Part shown: positions 8,782 to 17,148 of the stretch, piece by piece
How the letters are laid out: every line of letters starts with the position of its first letter
Numbering within the stretch: the stretch's first letter is position 1
Source: Actimicrobium sp035984655
Lineage (GTDB): Bacteria; Pseudomonadota; Gammaproteobacteria; Burkholderiales; Burkholderiaceae_D
NCBI RefSeq assembly: GCF_035984655.1
Contig: NZ_JAXCHT010000012.1
Span: 1 to 64,000 of the forward strand
DNA length: 64,000 bases
Direction: 5' to 3'
The notes under the pieces: generated by a model
What the model was told of the DNA's origin: nothing
Seen by the model: the letters and a program-made list of their open reading frames with translations, nothing else
The model's database searches: none
Program-made: the position numbers and the translations under genes

Positions 8782-8817
8782 TTACGGAAATGAAGAAAAA
8801 TACTACTAAGTCCGTAA
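8782..8817. repeat. Inverted repeat TTACGGA ... TCCGTAA in porin leader
   Basis: Perfect 7-bp arms TTACGGA (8782-8788) and TCCGTAA (8811-8817) separated by 22 bases, overlapping the start-site region of the sigma-54 promoter. It could be a regulator operator or a weak leader hairpin. Confidence 0.35.
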
Positions 8818-8834
8818 AAGCACGTTGCATGCCA
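8818..8834 (-). promoter_or_regulatory. Sigma-54 type promoter for the urea/guanidine operon
   Basis: Minus-strand TGGCATGCAACGTGCTT matches the sigma-54 consensus TGGCACG-N4-TTGCW at all but two positions, with the invariant GG (-24) and GC (-12) at the correct 10-base separation. The -12 GC lies about 65 bp upstream of the porin ATG, giving a leader of about 50 nt. Sigma-54 control would fit NtrC-type nitrogen regulation of a guanidine/urea operon. No convincing NtrC enhancer site was found, although GTGC/GCAC-rich sequence lies at about 8926-8942. Confidence 0.65.
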
Positions 8835-9168
8835 GCTAGTTTTGCGTGGTAACACGCGCTGCGCGCCTTGTTGAGGCGCAGGAACGGCCGCAAGTTGCGG
8901 CTCGGGATGGCGCAGTGCATGTGTTTTGTGCGCGCTGCACCAAAAGTGGAAGGCAGGGCAGGCGCAATTTTGCAGCGAGGTGTTGCTGGTCGCGCGGCGC
9001 TGATCGTGCAGGCCCATGGCCGCCAAGCCCACCGTCATGGCCAGGCGAAAAGCCATGGCAAAGATCCTGTCGGGATGTGCAAGCGCGGCATCAGTCGACC
9101 GCTATCTGTCGACACCGCCTCCCGACAGCTGCGATCAGATCGCTTGCTGGTCCACGGACGTGAACAGG
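8835..9168. other. Non-coding upstream region of the porin operon
   Basis: About 330 bp with no convincing gene. Open frames here have no family similarity or good ribosome-binding sites. The stretch should hold the activator sites for the sigma-54 promoter at 8818-8834. No guanidine riboswitch motif was recognised. Confidence 0.5.
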
Positions 9169-10284
9169 TCAGGCAGGAAAATCATCCAGATTTTTTGGCT
9201 CAACAATCACCAGCCCATTGTGCTGCGCGCGAAATCTTGCCGACATTTCATAGGCAGCCTTGCGGATACGCATAATGGCACCAATGGGTCGATGTGCAGT
9301 AACGCCATGCCATGGACTGAACGACATTTCATCGTCAACCGCTTTCGACCGTGCCTCGCTCCACGCGACCTGCGGCGCGACCGTAACACGCGCGACGGTG
9401 ACATATGGGCTGCTGTCTTCGGGCCAGGCGATCGACGCGTCCTCGATTGGCATGCTGTCCAGGTCTGTACATAACTGGACCCGCAATTCCCACTCGGCGG
9501 TATGCTGCGCGAAGAATTCAACCACCGCCTCGCGCAGCCCGTTTGGCTTGCCATTGACGTTGAGCGGCGCGTCAGTCAATTCTTTCAGATTCCCGGAAAC
9601 CGGCACCAGTGAAAGTTTTGCCATGTACGGGCCGAACAGAATGGGCGCCTTGCTGAAGAAAGTCTCTCCCAGTATGTGCGTTTCCGGATGGCCGCCCATC
9701 CCAATAATGGTGGCACTTTCGCCGCCGACGGATTCAATCACCTTTTCCGCACCGCGCAACACGGCAGACAACGCTTTTTTCAATGTCGGCACCTTGTCAG
9801 TGGTCGAGGCCAATAACTTCAAACCACCCAGAAACTTCTTTGGCCCGGGCGTTGAAAATGCGGGCCCGCAATTGACCAGGACGAAATCCTGCGTGACATC
9901 GTCTTCGCTGCCATGTAACCGGGTACCCGCAACACCGACGACTTTGACGGCGAGGCCGCGTGGGGTCGAGACACTGTCGTCGAGTATGTCGCCCGGCACC
10001 GTGGAAAGGCGCATGACCACCGGCCAGGTGCCGGCTTCGGCAAAGATGCCCTGGGCCAGAACCGCGGGCAAGCCATCGAGGACATGCAGCTCGCCCCGTA
10101 ACAGGCCATGACTTTTTGCATGCACGCTGCGGGTCGCATGGCCGGAATCTTTCAACGTTATTTCGGAAATGTGCGTCAGTGTCTTCAACAATTCTGCTTG
10201 CGTTTCGGTTTCTCCCTCTTCGGGAACTTCAAAACTCGTTTTGTATTCGATGGGCTGTGCGGTAACGCGGGTGGATGAATCCAT
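9169..10284 (-). CDS. Catalase-family heme protein (catalase-like, small clade)
   Basis: A 371-residue protein of the minimal catalase-related family. The distal-histidine motif RSVHAKSHG (H55) and the following LLRGEL are catalase-like, and the block SFSPWHGVTAHRPIGAIMRIRKAAYEMSARFR near the end is typical of the catalase-like clade that includes hydroperoxide-converting heme proteins; its tyrosine is a candidate proximal ligand. The canonical YxDxxRxRxG proximal motif of true catalases is absent. Probably a heme peroxidase or hydroperoxide isomerase. The start at 10284 has GAAGGAAAC upstream, whereas the longer frame to 10434 lacks a site. The gene stands alone. Confidence 0.8.
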   Translation of the reverse strand: MDSSTRVTAQPIEYKTSFEVPEEGETETQAELLKTLTHISEITLKDSGHATRSVHAKSHGLLRGELHVLDGLPAVLAQGIFAEAGTWPVVMRLSTVPGDILDDSVSTPRGLAVKVVGVAGTRLHGSEDDVTQDFVLVNCGPAFSTPGPKKFLGGLKLLASTTDKVPTLKKALSAVLRGAEKVIESVGGESATIIGMGGHPETHILGETFFSKAPILFGPYMAKLSLVPVSGNLKELTDAPLNVNGKPNGLREAVVEFFAQHTAEWELRVQLCTDLDSMPIEDASIAWPEDSSPYVTVARVTVAPQVAWSEARSKAVDDEMSFSPWHGVTAHRPIGAIMRIRKAAYEMSARFRAQHNGLVIVEPKNLDDFPA

Positions 10285-10851
10285 GGTGTTTCCTTCGTTT
10301 GGTCGTGTGACAGTCAAATTTGGTTGGGGCGGAACCGGAATCTGCACCAATGCCGATTTCAATCCGATGCCAGGATCCGGAAAGCCGGAACGGTCCGGCT
10401 GATGCAAATTGCCATCCGCCTGACTGGTTCCCATCAGGTTGGGCGAATCGGTCGGCGAATTCGGAGGTTATGCAATTGACCAGTCGGGTGTCCGTTCGGG
10501 GTCGCACACAACGGCAGCGGCAGTTTTTCAGTCCGGCGTTGCCTGAGCGAGCGGCAGCACCTGTCCCGCTTTGAACCCGGTCGGCGCAACGTTGCGCCGG
10601 CAACCAATAATGACCTCGCCGCAACCCGGCGAAAAAGCCCGCACAGCCTGTGCGCACAATCGCACCTGACGCATGTTTCAGGGCGTGAAATGCTTCCTGC
10701 CTTTCATCGCCCGACAAGTCACTTTCAATTTTGCGAACGACCGTACTAAATCATGCTATTCTCGATCACCGTTGCGTCGAACCGCCGTAAGATAGGTGCT
10801 CCGCCAGCCTGCATTCCAACCACCCAATACCAATAATTTCAGGAGACTCAC
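10285..10851. other. Intergenic region with no recognisable gene
   Basis: About 570 bp between the divergent catalase-like and thiolase genes. Open frames here show no family features. It must carry promoters for both genes; no clear -35/-10 pair could be assigned with confidence. Confidence 0.5.
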
Positions 10852-12030
10852 ATGATCGACGCCGTCATCGTATCGACCGCACGTACCGCCCTCGCCAAAT
10901 CATGGAAAGGCGCGTTCAACATGACCCACGGCGCCACGCTGGGTGGGCATGCGTTGAAGCACGCCATCGAGCGCGCGCACATTGAATCCGGTGAAGTCGA
11001 AGATGTGATGATCGGTTGCGCCACGCCCGAGGGCGCTACCGGCGGCAACATTGCACGTCAGATTGCACTGCGCGCAGGTTGCCCGGTCACCACCGGTGGC
11101 ATGACGATCAACCGGTTTTGCTCGTCCGGCCTGCAAACCATTGCGACCGCGGCGCAACGCATCATTGCCGGCGAAGGCGATATCTATGCCGCCGGCGGCG
11201 TCGAGTCGATCTCGTGTGTGCAGCAGGAAATGAATTTGCACATGATGGTGGAAGTCTGGCTCAAGCAAAACAAGCCGGAAGTGTATTGGCCAATGCTGCA
11301 AACCGCCGAAACCGTCGCCAAGCGCTACAACATCAGCCGCGAACGCCAGGACGAGTACGGCGTGCAAAGCCAGCAGCGCGCTTCCGCCGCACAGGCCGCC
11401 GGCAAGTTCAACGATGAAATCGTGCCAATGACCACCATCATGGGCGTGGCCGACAAAGCCACCGGCATGCTGGTCAGCCGCGAAGTCACCATCTCCGCCG
11501 ACGAAGGCATCCGCGCCGACACCACGCTCGAAGCGGTTTCCAAGATCCGCAGTGCCGTGCCCGGCGGCGTCATCAGCGCCGGCAATGCCAGCCAGTTTTC
11601 CGATGGCGCTTCGGTGGCCATCGTCATGAACAGCAAGGTCGCCGAAGCGCGTGGCCTGAAGCCGCTCGGCGTGTTCCGCGGTTTTGCGGTGGCCGGTTGT
11701 GAGCCCGACGAGATGGGCATCGGTCCGGTGTTCGCGATTCCCAAGCTGCTCAAGAAAGCCGGGCTGAAAGTCGAAGACATCGGCCTGTGGGAACTCAATG
11801 AAGCGTTTGCCGTGCAGGTGCTGTATTGCGCCGACAAACTCGGCATCCCGATGGATCGGCTCAATGTCAATGGCGGCGCCATCGCGGTCGGCCATCCGTA
11901 TGGCGTATCGGGCGCGCGCCTGACAGGCCATGCGCTGATCGAAGGCAAGCGGCGCGGCGTCAAGTACGTGGTCGTCACGATGTGTATCGGTGGCGGTCAG
12001 GGTGCAGCGGGCCTGTTCGAAGTCCTTTAA
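10852..12030 (+). CDS. Acetyl-CoA acyltransferase (thiolase)
   Basis: A 392-residue thiolase, the enzyme that cleaves 3-ketoacyl-CoA with CoA. All catalytic residues are visible: C90 in NRFCSSGLQ (acyl-enzyme cysteine), H348 in GGAIAVGHPYGVSGAR, and C378 in TMCIGGGQGAAG. The NEAFA motif is also present. The start has a good AGGAG site (TTTCAGGAGACTCAC-ATG). It opens a plus-strand run with an acyl-CoA dehydrogenase and two short-chain dehydrogenases, so a degradative beta-oxidation role is more likely than biosynthesis. Chain-length preference cannot be read from the sequence. Confidence 0.92.
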   Translation: MIDAVIVSTARTALAKSWKGAFNMTHGATLGGHALKHAIERAHIESGEVEDVMIGCATPEGATGGNIARQIALRAGCPVTTGGMTINRFCSSGLQTIATAAQRIIAGEGDIYAAGGVESISCVQQEMNLHMMVEVWLKQNKPEVYWPMLQTAETVAKRYNISRERQDEYGVQSQQRASAAQAAGKFNDEIVPMTTIMGVADKATGMLVSREVTISADEGIRADTTLEAVSKIRSAVPGGVISAGNASQFSDGASVAIVMNSKVAEARGLKPLGVFRGFAVAGCEPDEMGIGPVFAIPKLLKKAGLKVEDIGLWELNEAFAVQVLYCADKLGIPMDRLNVNGGAIAVGHPYGVSGARLTGHALIEGKRRGVKYVVVTMCIGGGQGAAGLFEVL

Positions 12031-12050
12031 TTTCCACCAACGATGACCAT

Positions 12051-12076
12051 CACACCCGTTGCCATGCGCGGGTGTG
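12051..12076 (+). other. Intergenic hairpin between thiolase and acyl-CoA dehydrogenase
   Basis: CACACCCG (12051-12058) pairs perfectly with CGGGTGTG (12069-12076) across a 10-base loop. There is no T-run directly after it, so partial attenuation or mRNA stabilisation inside the operon is more plausible than full termination. Confidence 0.4.
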
Positions 12077-12118
12077 CGTTGTTGCGTTCATTTTCACGCG
12101 CCTTGTCCGGAGCCATTG

Positions 12119-13936
12119 ATGCAATCCAAAATCCTCCCCCGCCGCGATCTCGATTTCCTGCTGTATGAATGGCTGCATGTCGAACAGCTGACCGAGCGCG
12201 AGCGCTTCGCCGATCATTCGCGCGAAACCTTCAATGCCGCACTCGACACCTGCGAGCAGATCGCCACCGACCTGTTCGCGCCGCACAACAAGAAGAGCGA
12301 TCAGAACGAGCCGCACTTCGATGGCGCGACGGTGCACATGATTCCCGAAGTGCAGGTCGCGCTCGACGCATTCTGCGCGGCAGGATTGCTGGCGGCGGGG
12401 CAGGACTTTGACAATGGCGGCATGCAGTTGCCGTGCGTCGTCGAGAAAGCCGGTTTTGCGTATTTCAAGGGCGCCAATGTCGGTACCGCCTCGTATCCGT
12501 TCCTGACCATCGGCAATGCCAACACGCTGATGAAATGCGGCACTCCGGAACAGATCGAGACCTTCGTCAAGCCGATGCTGAGCGGTCGTTTTTTCGGCAC
12601 CATGTGCCTGTCGGAACCGCAAGCCGGCTCCAGCCTGTCGGACATCGTGACCCGGGCCGAAGTCCAGCCCGACGGCAGCTACCGGCTGACCGGCAACAAG
12701 ATGTGGATCTCCGCCGGTGAACATGACCTGTCGGAAAACATCGTGCATCTGGTGCTGGCCAAGGTGCCGGATCAGGACGGCAAGCTGATTCCGGGCGTCA
12801 AGGGCATTTCGTTGTTCATCGTGCCCAAGAAACTGGTCAATGCCGACGGCTCGCTGGGCGAGCGCAATGATGTCGTGCTGGCTGGCCTGAATCACAAGAT
12901 GGGCTATCGCGGCACTACCAATTGCCTGCTCAACTTCGGCGAAGGCAAGTTCAAGCCGCAGGGCAAGGCAGGCGCGATCGGCTATCTGGTCGGCGAGGTC
13001 CACAAGGGCCTGGCCAACATGTTCCACATGATGAATGAGGCGCGCATCGGCGTCGGACTGGGCGCCGTGATGCTGGGCTATACCGGCTATCTGCATGCGC
13101 TCGATTACGCCCGCAACCGGCCGCAGGGCCGTGCACCGCAGGCCAAGGACCCGGCCACGCCGCAACTGCCGATCATTGCGCACACCGACGTCAAGCGCAT
13201 GCTGCTGGCGCAGAAAGCGTATGTCGAAGGCGGCCTGGCACTGGCGTTGTACTGCTCGAAACTGGTCGACGACGAGCGCACCGCGGTCGCAGTCGAACAG
13301 CGCCGGCACGCCACGCTGCTGCTGGATATCCTGACCCCGATCGTCAAGTCATGGCCGTCGCAATGGTGCCTCGAAGCGAACAACCTGGCCATCCAGGTGC
13401 ATGGCGGTTATGGCTACACGCGCGAATACAACGTCGAACAGTTCTACCGCGACAACCGCCTCAATCCGATCCACGAAGGCACCCACGGCATCCAGGGGCT
13501 CGATCTGCTCGGCCGCAAGGTCGTGATGCAGGACGGCGCAGCCTTCAAGGCGCTGGCCACTGAAGTGCAGAAGACCATTGCGCGTGCGGCTGAAGTGGTT
13601 GAGTTACAGGGCTACGCAAGCGCACTCGGTAACGCATTGACACGTCTGGCGGCAGTCACCAGAACACTGCACGGCGCCGGCGATCTGAACAAGACGCTGG
13701 CCAATGCCTCGCTGTACCTGGAGGCGTTCGGACATGCGGTGGTGGCATGGATCTGGCTGGAGCAGGCGTTGCTGGCGGTGGGGCAAGCAGCGGCGCACGA
13801 TGCCGATTTCTATCGCGGCAAATTGCAGGCCTGTGCCTATTTCTACCAATGGGAATTGCCAAAAATCGCGCCGCAACTCGATTTGCTGGCCAGTCTCGAC
13901 ACCACCACGCTCGACATGCAGGACAACTGGTTCTAA
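12119..13936 (+). CDS. Acyl-CoA dehydrogenase, long form (DmdC-like)
   Basis: A 605-residue flavoprotein of the longer acyl-CoA dehydrogenase subgroup that includes 3-methylmercaptopropionyl-CoA dehydrogenase. Core blocks are MCLSEPQAGSSLSDI and GNKMWISAGEHDL (FAD/substrate region), MGYRGTTNCLLNFGE, and VHGGYGYTREYNVEQFYRD followed by IHEGTHGIQGLDLLGRK, where the glutamate is the likely catalytic base. Helical extensions at both ends account for the length over the usual 380 residues. The chosen start (ATGCAATCC) follows CCGGAG and agrees with homologues; the frame is open 20 codons further upstream. It probably oxidises an acyl-CoA supplied within this cluster. Confidence 0.9.
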   Translation: MQSKILPRRDLDFLLYEWLHVEQLTERERFADHSRETFNAALDTCEQIATDLFAPHNKKSDQNEPHFDGATVHMIPEVQVALDAFCAAGLLAAGQDFDNGGMQLPCVVEKAGFAYFKGANVGTASYPFLTIGNANTLMKCGTPEQIETFVKPMLSGRFFGTMCLSEPQAGSSLSDIVTRAEVQPDGSYRLTGNKMWISAGEHDLSENIVHLVLAKVPDQDGKLIPGVKGISLFIVPKKLVNADGSLGERNDVVLAGLNHKMGYRGTTNCLLNFGEGKFKPQGKAGAIGYLVGEVHKGLANMFHMMNEARIGVGLGAVMLGYTGYLHALDYARNRPQGRAPQAKDPATPQLPIIAHTDVKRMLLAQKAYVEGGLALALYCSKLVDDERTAVAVEQRRHATLLLDILTPIVKSWPSQWCLEANNLAIQVHGGYGYTREYNVEQFYRDNRLNPIHEGTHGIQGLDLLGRKVVMQDGAAFKALATEVQKTIARAAEVVELQGYASALGNALTRLAAVTRTLHGAGDLNKTLANASLYLEAFGHAVVAWIWLEQALLAVGQAAAHDADFYRGKLQACAYFYQWELPKIAPQLDLLASLDTTTLDMQDNWF

Positions 13937-13956
13937 TCATAAAAAAAGGAGACATC

Positions 13957-14739
13957 ATGCGCACCACACAACAACTCTTCAATCTCGCTGGAAAAACCGC
14001 ACTGATCACCGGCGGCTCGCGCGGTCTGGGACTGCAAATCGCCGAAGCGCTGGGCGAGCAGGGCGCCACCATCGTGCTGTCGTCACGCAAGCAGTCGGAC
14101 CTCAATGATGCGGTCGAGCACCTGAAAAGCCGTGGCATCACCGCCACCGCGATTGCCGCCGATCTGTCGCAGGACGCCGCGGTCGAGCCGCTGGTGACAG
14201 AAGCCCTGCATCGTCTCGGACACATCGACATCCTCGTCAACAACGCCGGCGCCACTTGGGGCGCGCCTGCCGAAGACCATCCGATCGAGGCGTGGGACAA
14301 GGTCATGAACCTGAATATCCGCAGCATCTTCCTGCTGTCGCAGATGGTCGGCAAGCGTTCGATGATTCCGCGCAAATATGGCCGCATCGTGAACGTCGCG
14401 TCGATCGCCGGCCTGGGTGGCAATACCCCGGGCACGATGCAGACCATCGCCTACAACACCTCGAAGGGCGCGGTGATCAATTTCACCCGCACGCTGGCGG
14501 GCGAATGGGGTCAGTACGGCATTACCGTCAATGCGCTGGCGCCGGGCTTTTTCCCGTCGCGCATGACCAAGGGCGTGCTGGAAAAACTCGGCAAGGATGA
14601 ACTGGCCGCACATGCGCCGCTGCAGCGCATCGGCGACGACGAGGACCTGAAGGGTGCTGCGCTGCTGTTTGCATCCGACGCCGGCAAGCACATCACCGGC
14701 CAGATCCTGGCGGTGGATGGCGGCGTGTCGGCGGTCTGA
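13957..14739 (+). CDS. SDR family oxidoreductase
   Basis: A 260-residue classical short-chain dehydrogenase. The nucleotide-binding TGGSRGLG lies at 18-25, NNAG at about 95-98, and the catalytic triad is S149, Y166 and K170 (VASIAG, IAYNTSKGA). The C-terminal ITGQILAVDGG is typical of FabG/gluconate-dehydrogenase-like members. A strong AAAGGAGA site precedes the ATG 20 bp after the acyl-CoA dehydrogenase. The stop overlaps the next start (TGATG), so the thioesterase is translationally coupled. In this setting a 3-hydroxyacyl-CoA dehydrogenase role is plausible. Confidence 0.9.
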   Translation: MRTTQQLFNLAGKTALITGGSRGLGLQIAEALGEQGATIVLSSRKQSDLNDAVEHLKSRGITATAIAADLSQDAAVEPLVTEALHRLGHIDILVNNAGATWGAPAEDHPIEAWDKVMNLNIRSIFLLSQMVGKRSMIPRKYGRIVNVASIAGLGGNTPGTMQTIAYNTSKGAVINFTRTLAGEWGQYGITVNALAPGFFPSRMTKGVLEKLGKDELAAHAPLQRIGDDEDLKGAALLFASDAGKHITGQILAVDGGVSAV

Positions 14740-15197
14740 TGATCGACAGCCGGCCGCAGCCGTTCCCGTCCGAGATCCCGTTTCTGGACGATCTCGGCGT
14801 CGAATTTCTCGGCATGGCCGACGGTCAGGCGCAGGTGGCATTGACGCTGACCGCGCGCCACATGAACGGCTGGCAGGTCGGCCATGGCGGCGTCACGATG
14901 ACGCTGCTGGATGTGGCGATGGCCATGGCGGGACGCTCACTGGAGCCAACTGCGCGCGGCGGCGTCACGATTGACATGACGACCAGCTTCCTGCAACCGG
15001 CCGGCCAGCCCGGCGGCCGCCTGATCGCCACAGGCCGCGCCTGTCACCGCTCCACAACGCTGGTGTTTTGCGAAGCTGAAGTACGCAATGGCGAACGCGT
15101 GGTGGCCAAGGCGATGGGCACCTTCAAATTCATCAAGCGACTCGATGTCGCACAAAAATTCGGTTCACTCAATGGAGACAACAATGAGCACATTTAA
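14739..15197 (+). CDS. PaaI-type hotdog-fold thioesterase
   Basis: A 152-residue hotdog protein with the PaaI-like core MNGWQVGHGGVTMTLLDVAMAMAG, where the H-G-G and following Asp fit the active-site helix of acyl-CoA thioesterases. Length is normal for the family. It overlaps the upstream SDR by one base and the downstream oxidoreductase by 14 bp. It probably hydrolyses a dead-end or product CoA thioester from the pathway. Confidence 0.86.
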   Translation: MIDSRPQPFPSEIPFLDDLGVEFLGMADGQAQVALTLTARHMNGWQVGHGGVTMTLLDVAMAMAGRSLEPTARGGVTIDMTTSFLQPAGQPGGRLIATGRACHRSTTLVFCEAEVRNGERVVAKAMGTFKFIKRLDVAQKFGSLNGDNNEHI

Positions 15198-16179
15198 ACA
15201 GATTGTTCTGGCCTCGCGCCCCAAAGGCGCTGTCGTGGCCGGCAATTTCCGTCTGGAAGACGCGCCGGTCCCGAGCCTCGCCGATGGCCAGGTGCTGGTG
15301 CGCAATCATTATCTTTCGCTCGACCCCTACATGCGCGGTCGCATGGAAGATGCGAAAAGCTATTCGGCCCCGCAAGTCATCGGCGAGGTCATGATCGGCG
15401 GCACCGTCGGTGAAGTCGTCGAGAGCAAGAATCCCAAGTTCGCCGTGGGCGACAAGGTGGTCGGCATGCTGGGCTGGGCCGAGATGGGCGTGTCCGATGG
15501 CGTCATGTTGCGCAAGGTCGATACCAGCCATATCCCGCTGTCGGCCTATCTCGGCGCGGTCGGCATGCCGGGCATGACCGCCTGGTACGGCCTGACCCAG
15601 ATCATGCAACCGAAGGCCGGTGAAACCATCGTCGTCTCGGCCGCCAGCGGCGCGGTCGGCAGCGTGGTCGGACAGCTTGCCAAGTTGCGCGGCGTGCGCG
15701 CCGTCGGTATCGCCGGCGGCCCGGAAAAGTGCGCGTATGTGGTCAACGAACTGGGCTTCGATGCCTGCATCGATTACAAGGCCGGCAATCTGATCGCGGA
15801 TCTGGCGGCTGCCACGCCGGACGGCATCGACGCCATCTTCGAAAACGTCGGCGGTGAAATTTTCGATGCCTGCATCGCCCGCATGAATCCGTTTGGCCGC
15901 ATCGCGCTGTGCGGCATGATCGCTGGCTACAACGGCGAGCCGATGGCGCTGAACAATGTGCGCACCTTCCTGACCATGCGCCTGTCGCTGCGCGGTTTCA
16001 TCGTTGCCGAGCACATGGACTTGTGGCCCGAGGGATTGAAGGAACTGGGCACGCTGGTCGCGACCGGCAAGCTCAAGTTTCGCGAATCGGTGGCACAGGG
16101 ACTGGCATCGGCGCCGGAAGCATTCATCGGTCTGCTCAAAGGCAAGAACTTTGGCAAGCAACTGGTCAAGCTGGTGTAA
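15184..16179 (+). CDS. NADP-dependent MDR oxidoreductase (zinc-free, leukotriene B4 dehydrogenase type)
   Basis: A 331-residue medium-chain dehydrogenase/reductase. The N-terminus carries the LSLDPYMRGRM motif of the prostaglandin reductase/curcumin reductase group, and the Rossmann region shows VVSAASGAVGSVVGQLAK. No structural or catalytic zinc ligands are seen, as expected for the group. Such enzymes reduce alpha,beta-unsaturated ketones or aldehydes. The start at 15184 uses the GGAG of ATGGAGACAACA as ribosome-binding site; an upstream in-frame ATG would remove that site. It overlaps the thioesterase gene. Confidence 0.9.
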   Translation: MSTFKQIVLASRPKGAVVAGNFRLEDAPVPSLADGQVLVRNHYLSLDPYMRGRMEDAKSYSAPQVIGEVMIGGTVGEVVESKNPKFAVGDKVVGMLGWAEMGVSDGVMLRKVDTSHIPLSAYLGAVGMPGMTAWYGLTQIMQPKAGETIVVSAASGAVGSVVGQLAKLRGVRAVGIAGGPEKCAYVVNELGFDACIDYKAGNLIADLAAATPDGIDAIFENVGGEIFDACIARMNPFGRIALCGMIAGYNGEPMALNNVRTFLTMRLSLRGFIVAEHMDLWPEGLKELGTLVATGKLKFRESVAQGLASAPEAFIGLLKGKNFGKQLVKLV

Positions 16180-16199
16180 CGATGGCACACGGAACACCC

Positions 16200-17132
16200 A
16201 TGGCCGACCTGATTCTGCATCACTATCCCAACTCGCCGTTCTCGGAAAAAGTGCGCTTGATGTTTGGTTTCAAGCAGTTGGCCTGGCAGTCAGTGCTGAT
16301 CCCGGTGATCATGCCCAAGCCGGATGTGGTCGCCCTGACCGGCGGCTACCGGCGCACGCCGTTTCTGCAGATTGGTGCCGACATCTATTGCGATTCGGCC
16401 CTGATCGGCGAGGTGCTGGAGCGCATTGCGCCGACGCCGCCGCTGTACCCGGTGCAGAGCGCCGGCCTGGCGCGCACGCTGGCGCAGTGGGCCGACAGTA
16501 CGCTGTTCTGGACCGCGATTGCCTATGCGTTCCAGCCGGCCGGCCTGCAAAGCATGTTCGCCAATGTACCGCCGGAGCACGCCAAGGCGTTTGGCGCGGA
16601 CCGCGCGGCAATGCGTGGCAATGCGCCGCGCCTGTCGGCGGCCGAAGCCACCGCCAATCTGACCGATTACCTCGATCGGCTGGAAAACATGCTGGCCGAT
16701 GAACGGCCGTTCCTGCTCGGCGCGGCCGCCACCATTGCCGATTTCTCGGTGGTTCACTCGATCTGGTACGTGCGCCGCGTGCAGAGCATCGCATCGATTC
16801 TGGAGCGCGCGCCGAAGCTGCTGGCGTGGGCCGACCGGATGGCGGCGATCGGTCACGGTACGTTCGGCAAAATGACCAGCGTCGAGGCGTTGCAACTGGC
16901 CGACAGCAGTACGCCGGCCGCGCTGGACGCCACCTTTGTGCATTTGTCCGACGTCGCGCCGGGCGACCGCGTGACGGTTACGCCGACCGATTACGCGCTC
17001 GATCCGGTCGAGGGCGAACTGGTGCAGGCCAGCGCCAGCATGCTGTCGTTGCGCCGCACCGACGAGCGGGCTGGCACCGTGATCGTGCATTTCCCGCGCA
17101 TTGGCTATCAATTGAAAAAAATCGCAGTCTGA
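16200..17132 (+). CDS. Glutathione S-transferase family protein
   Basis: A 310-residue protein with an N-terminal thioredoxin-like GST domain (MADLILHHYPNSPFSEKVRLMFGFK, then GGYRRTPFLQIGADIYCDSALIGEVLE) and a helical C-terminal domain ending near residue 215 (LLGAAATIADFSVVHSIWYV). The final 90 residues form an extra beta-rich tail not found in standard GSTs. The start at 16200 agrees with family N-termini; ATG 16182 in frame would add six residues. Within this operon it may conjugate or isomerise an electrophilic intermediate. Confidence 0.85.
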   Translation: MADLILHHYPNSPFSEKVRLMFGFKQLAWQSVLIPVIMPKPDVVALTGGYRRTPFLQIGADIYCDSALIGEVLERIAPTPPLYPVQSAGLARTLAQWADSTLFWTAIAYAFQPAGLQSMFANVPPEHAKAFGADRAAMRGNAPRLSAAEATANLTDYLDRLENMLADERPFLLGAAATIADFSVVHSIWYVRRVQSIASILERAPKLLAWADRMAAIGHGTFGKMTSVEALQLADSSTPAALDATFVHLSDVAPGDRVTVTPTDYALDPVEGELVQASASMLSLRRTDERAGTVIVHFPRIGYQLKKIAV

Positions 17133-17148
17133 CAACACAGGAGACAAC

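Noticed and set aside
8772..9056. Possible 94-residue protein on the minus strand
   Set aside because: It overlaps the sigma-54 promoter and leader, has no ribosome-binding site and no protein-like composition.
8756..9168. Guanidine riboswitch upstream of the carboxylase operon
   Set aside because: The leader was read on the minus strand for conserved guanidine-I and mini-ykkC (ACGR loop) patterns and none was found; a sigma-54 promoter is present instead.
10229..10717. Possible 162-residue gene upstream of the catalase-like gene
   Set aside because: It overlaps the start of the catalase-like gene in another frame, and has no recognisable domain or good start signal.
11016..11931. Open frames overlapping the thiolase gene
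   Set aside because: The thiolase frame carries all catalytic motifs; the others are shadows.
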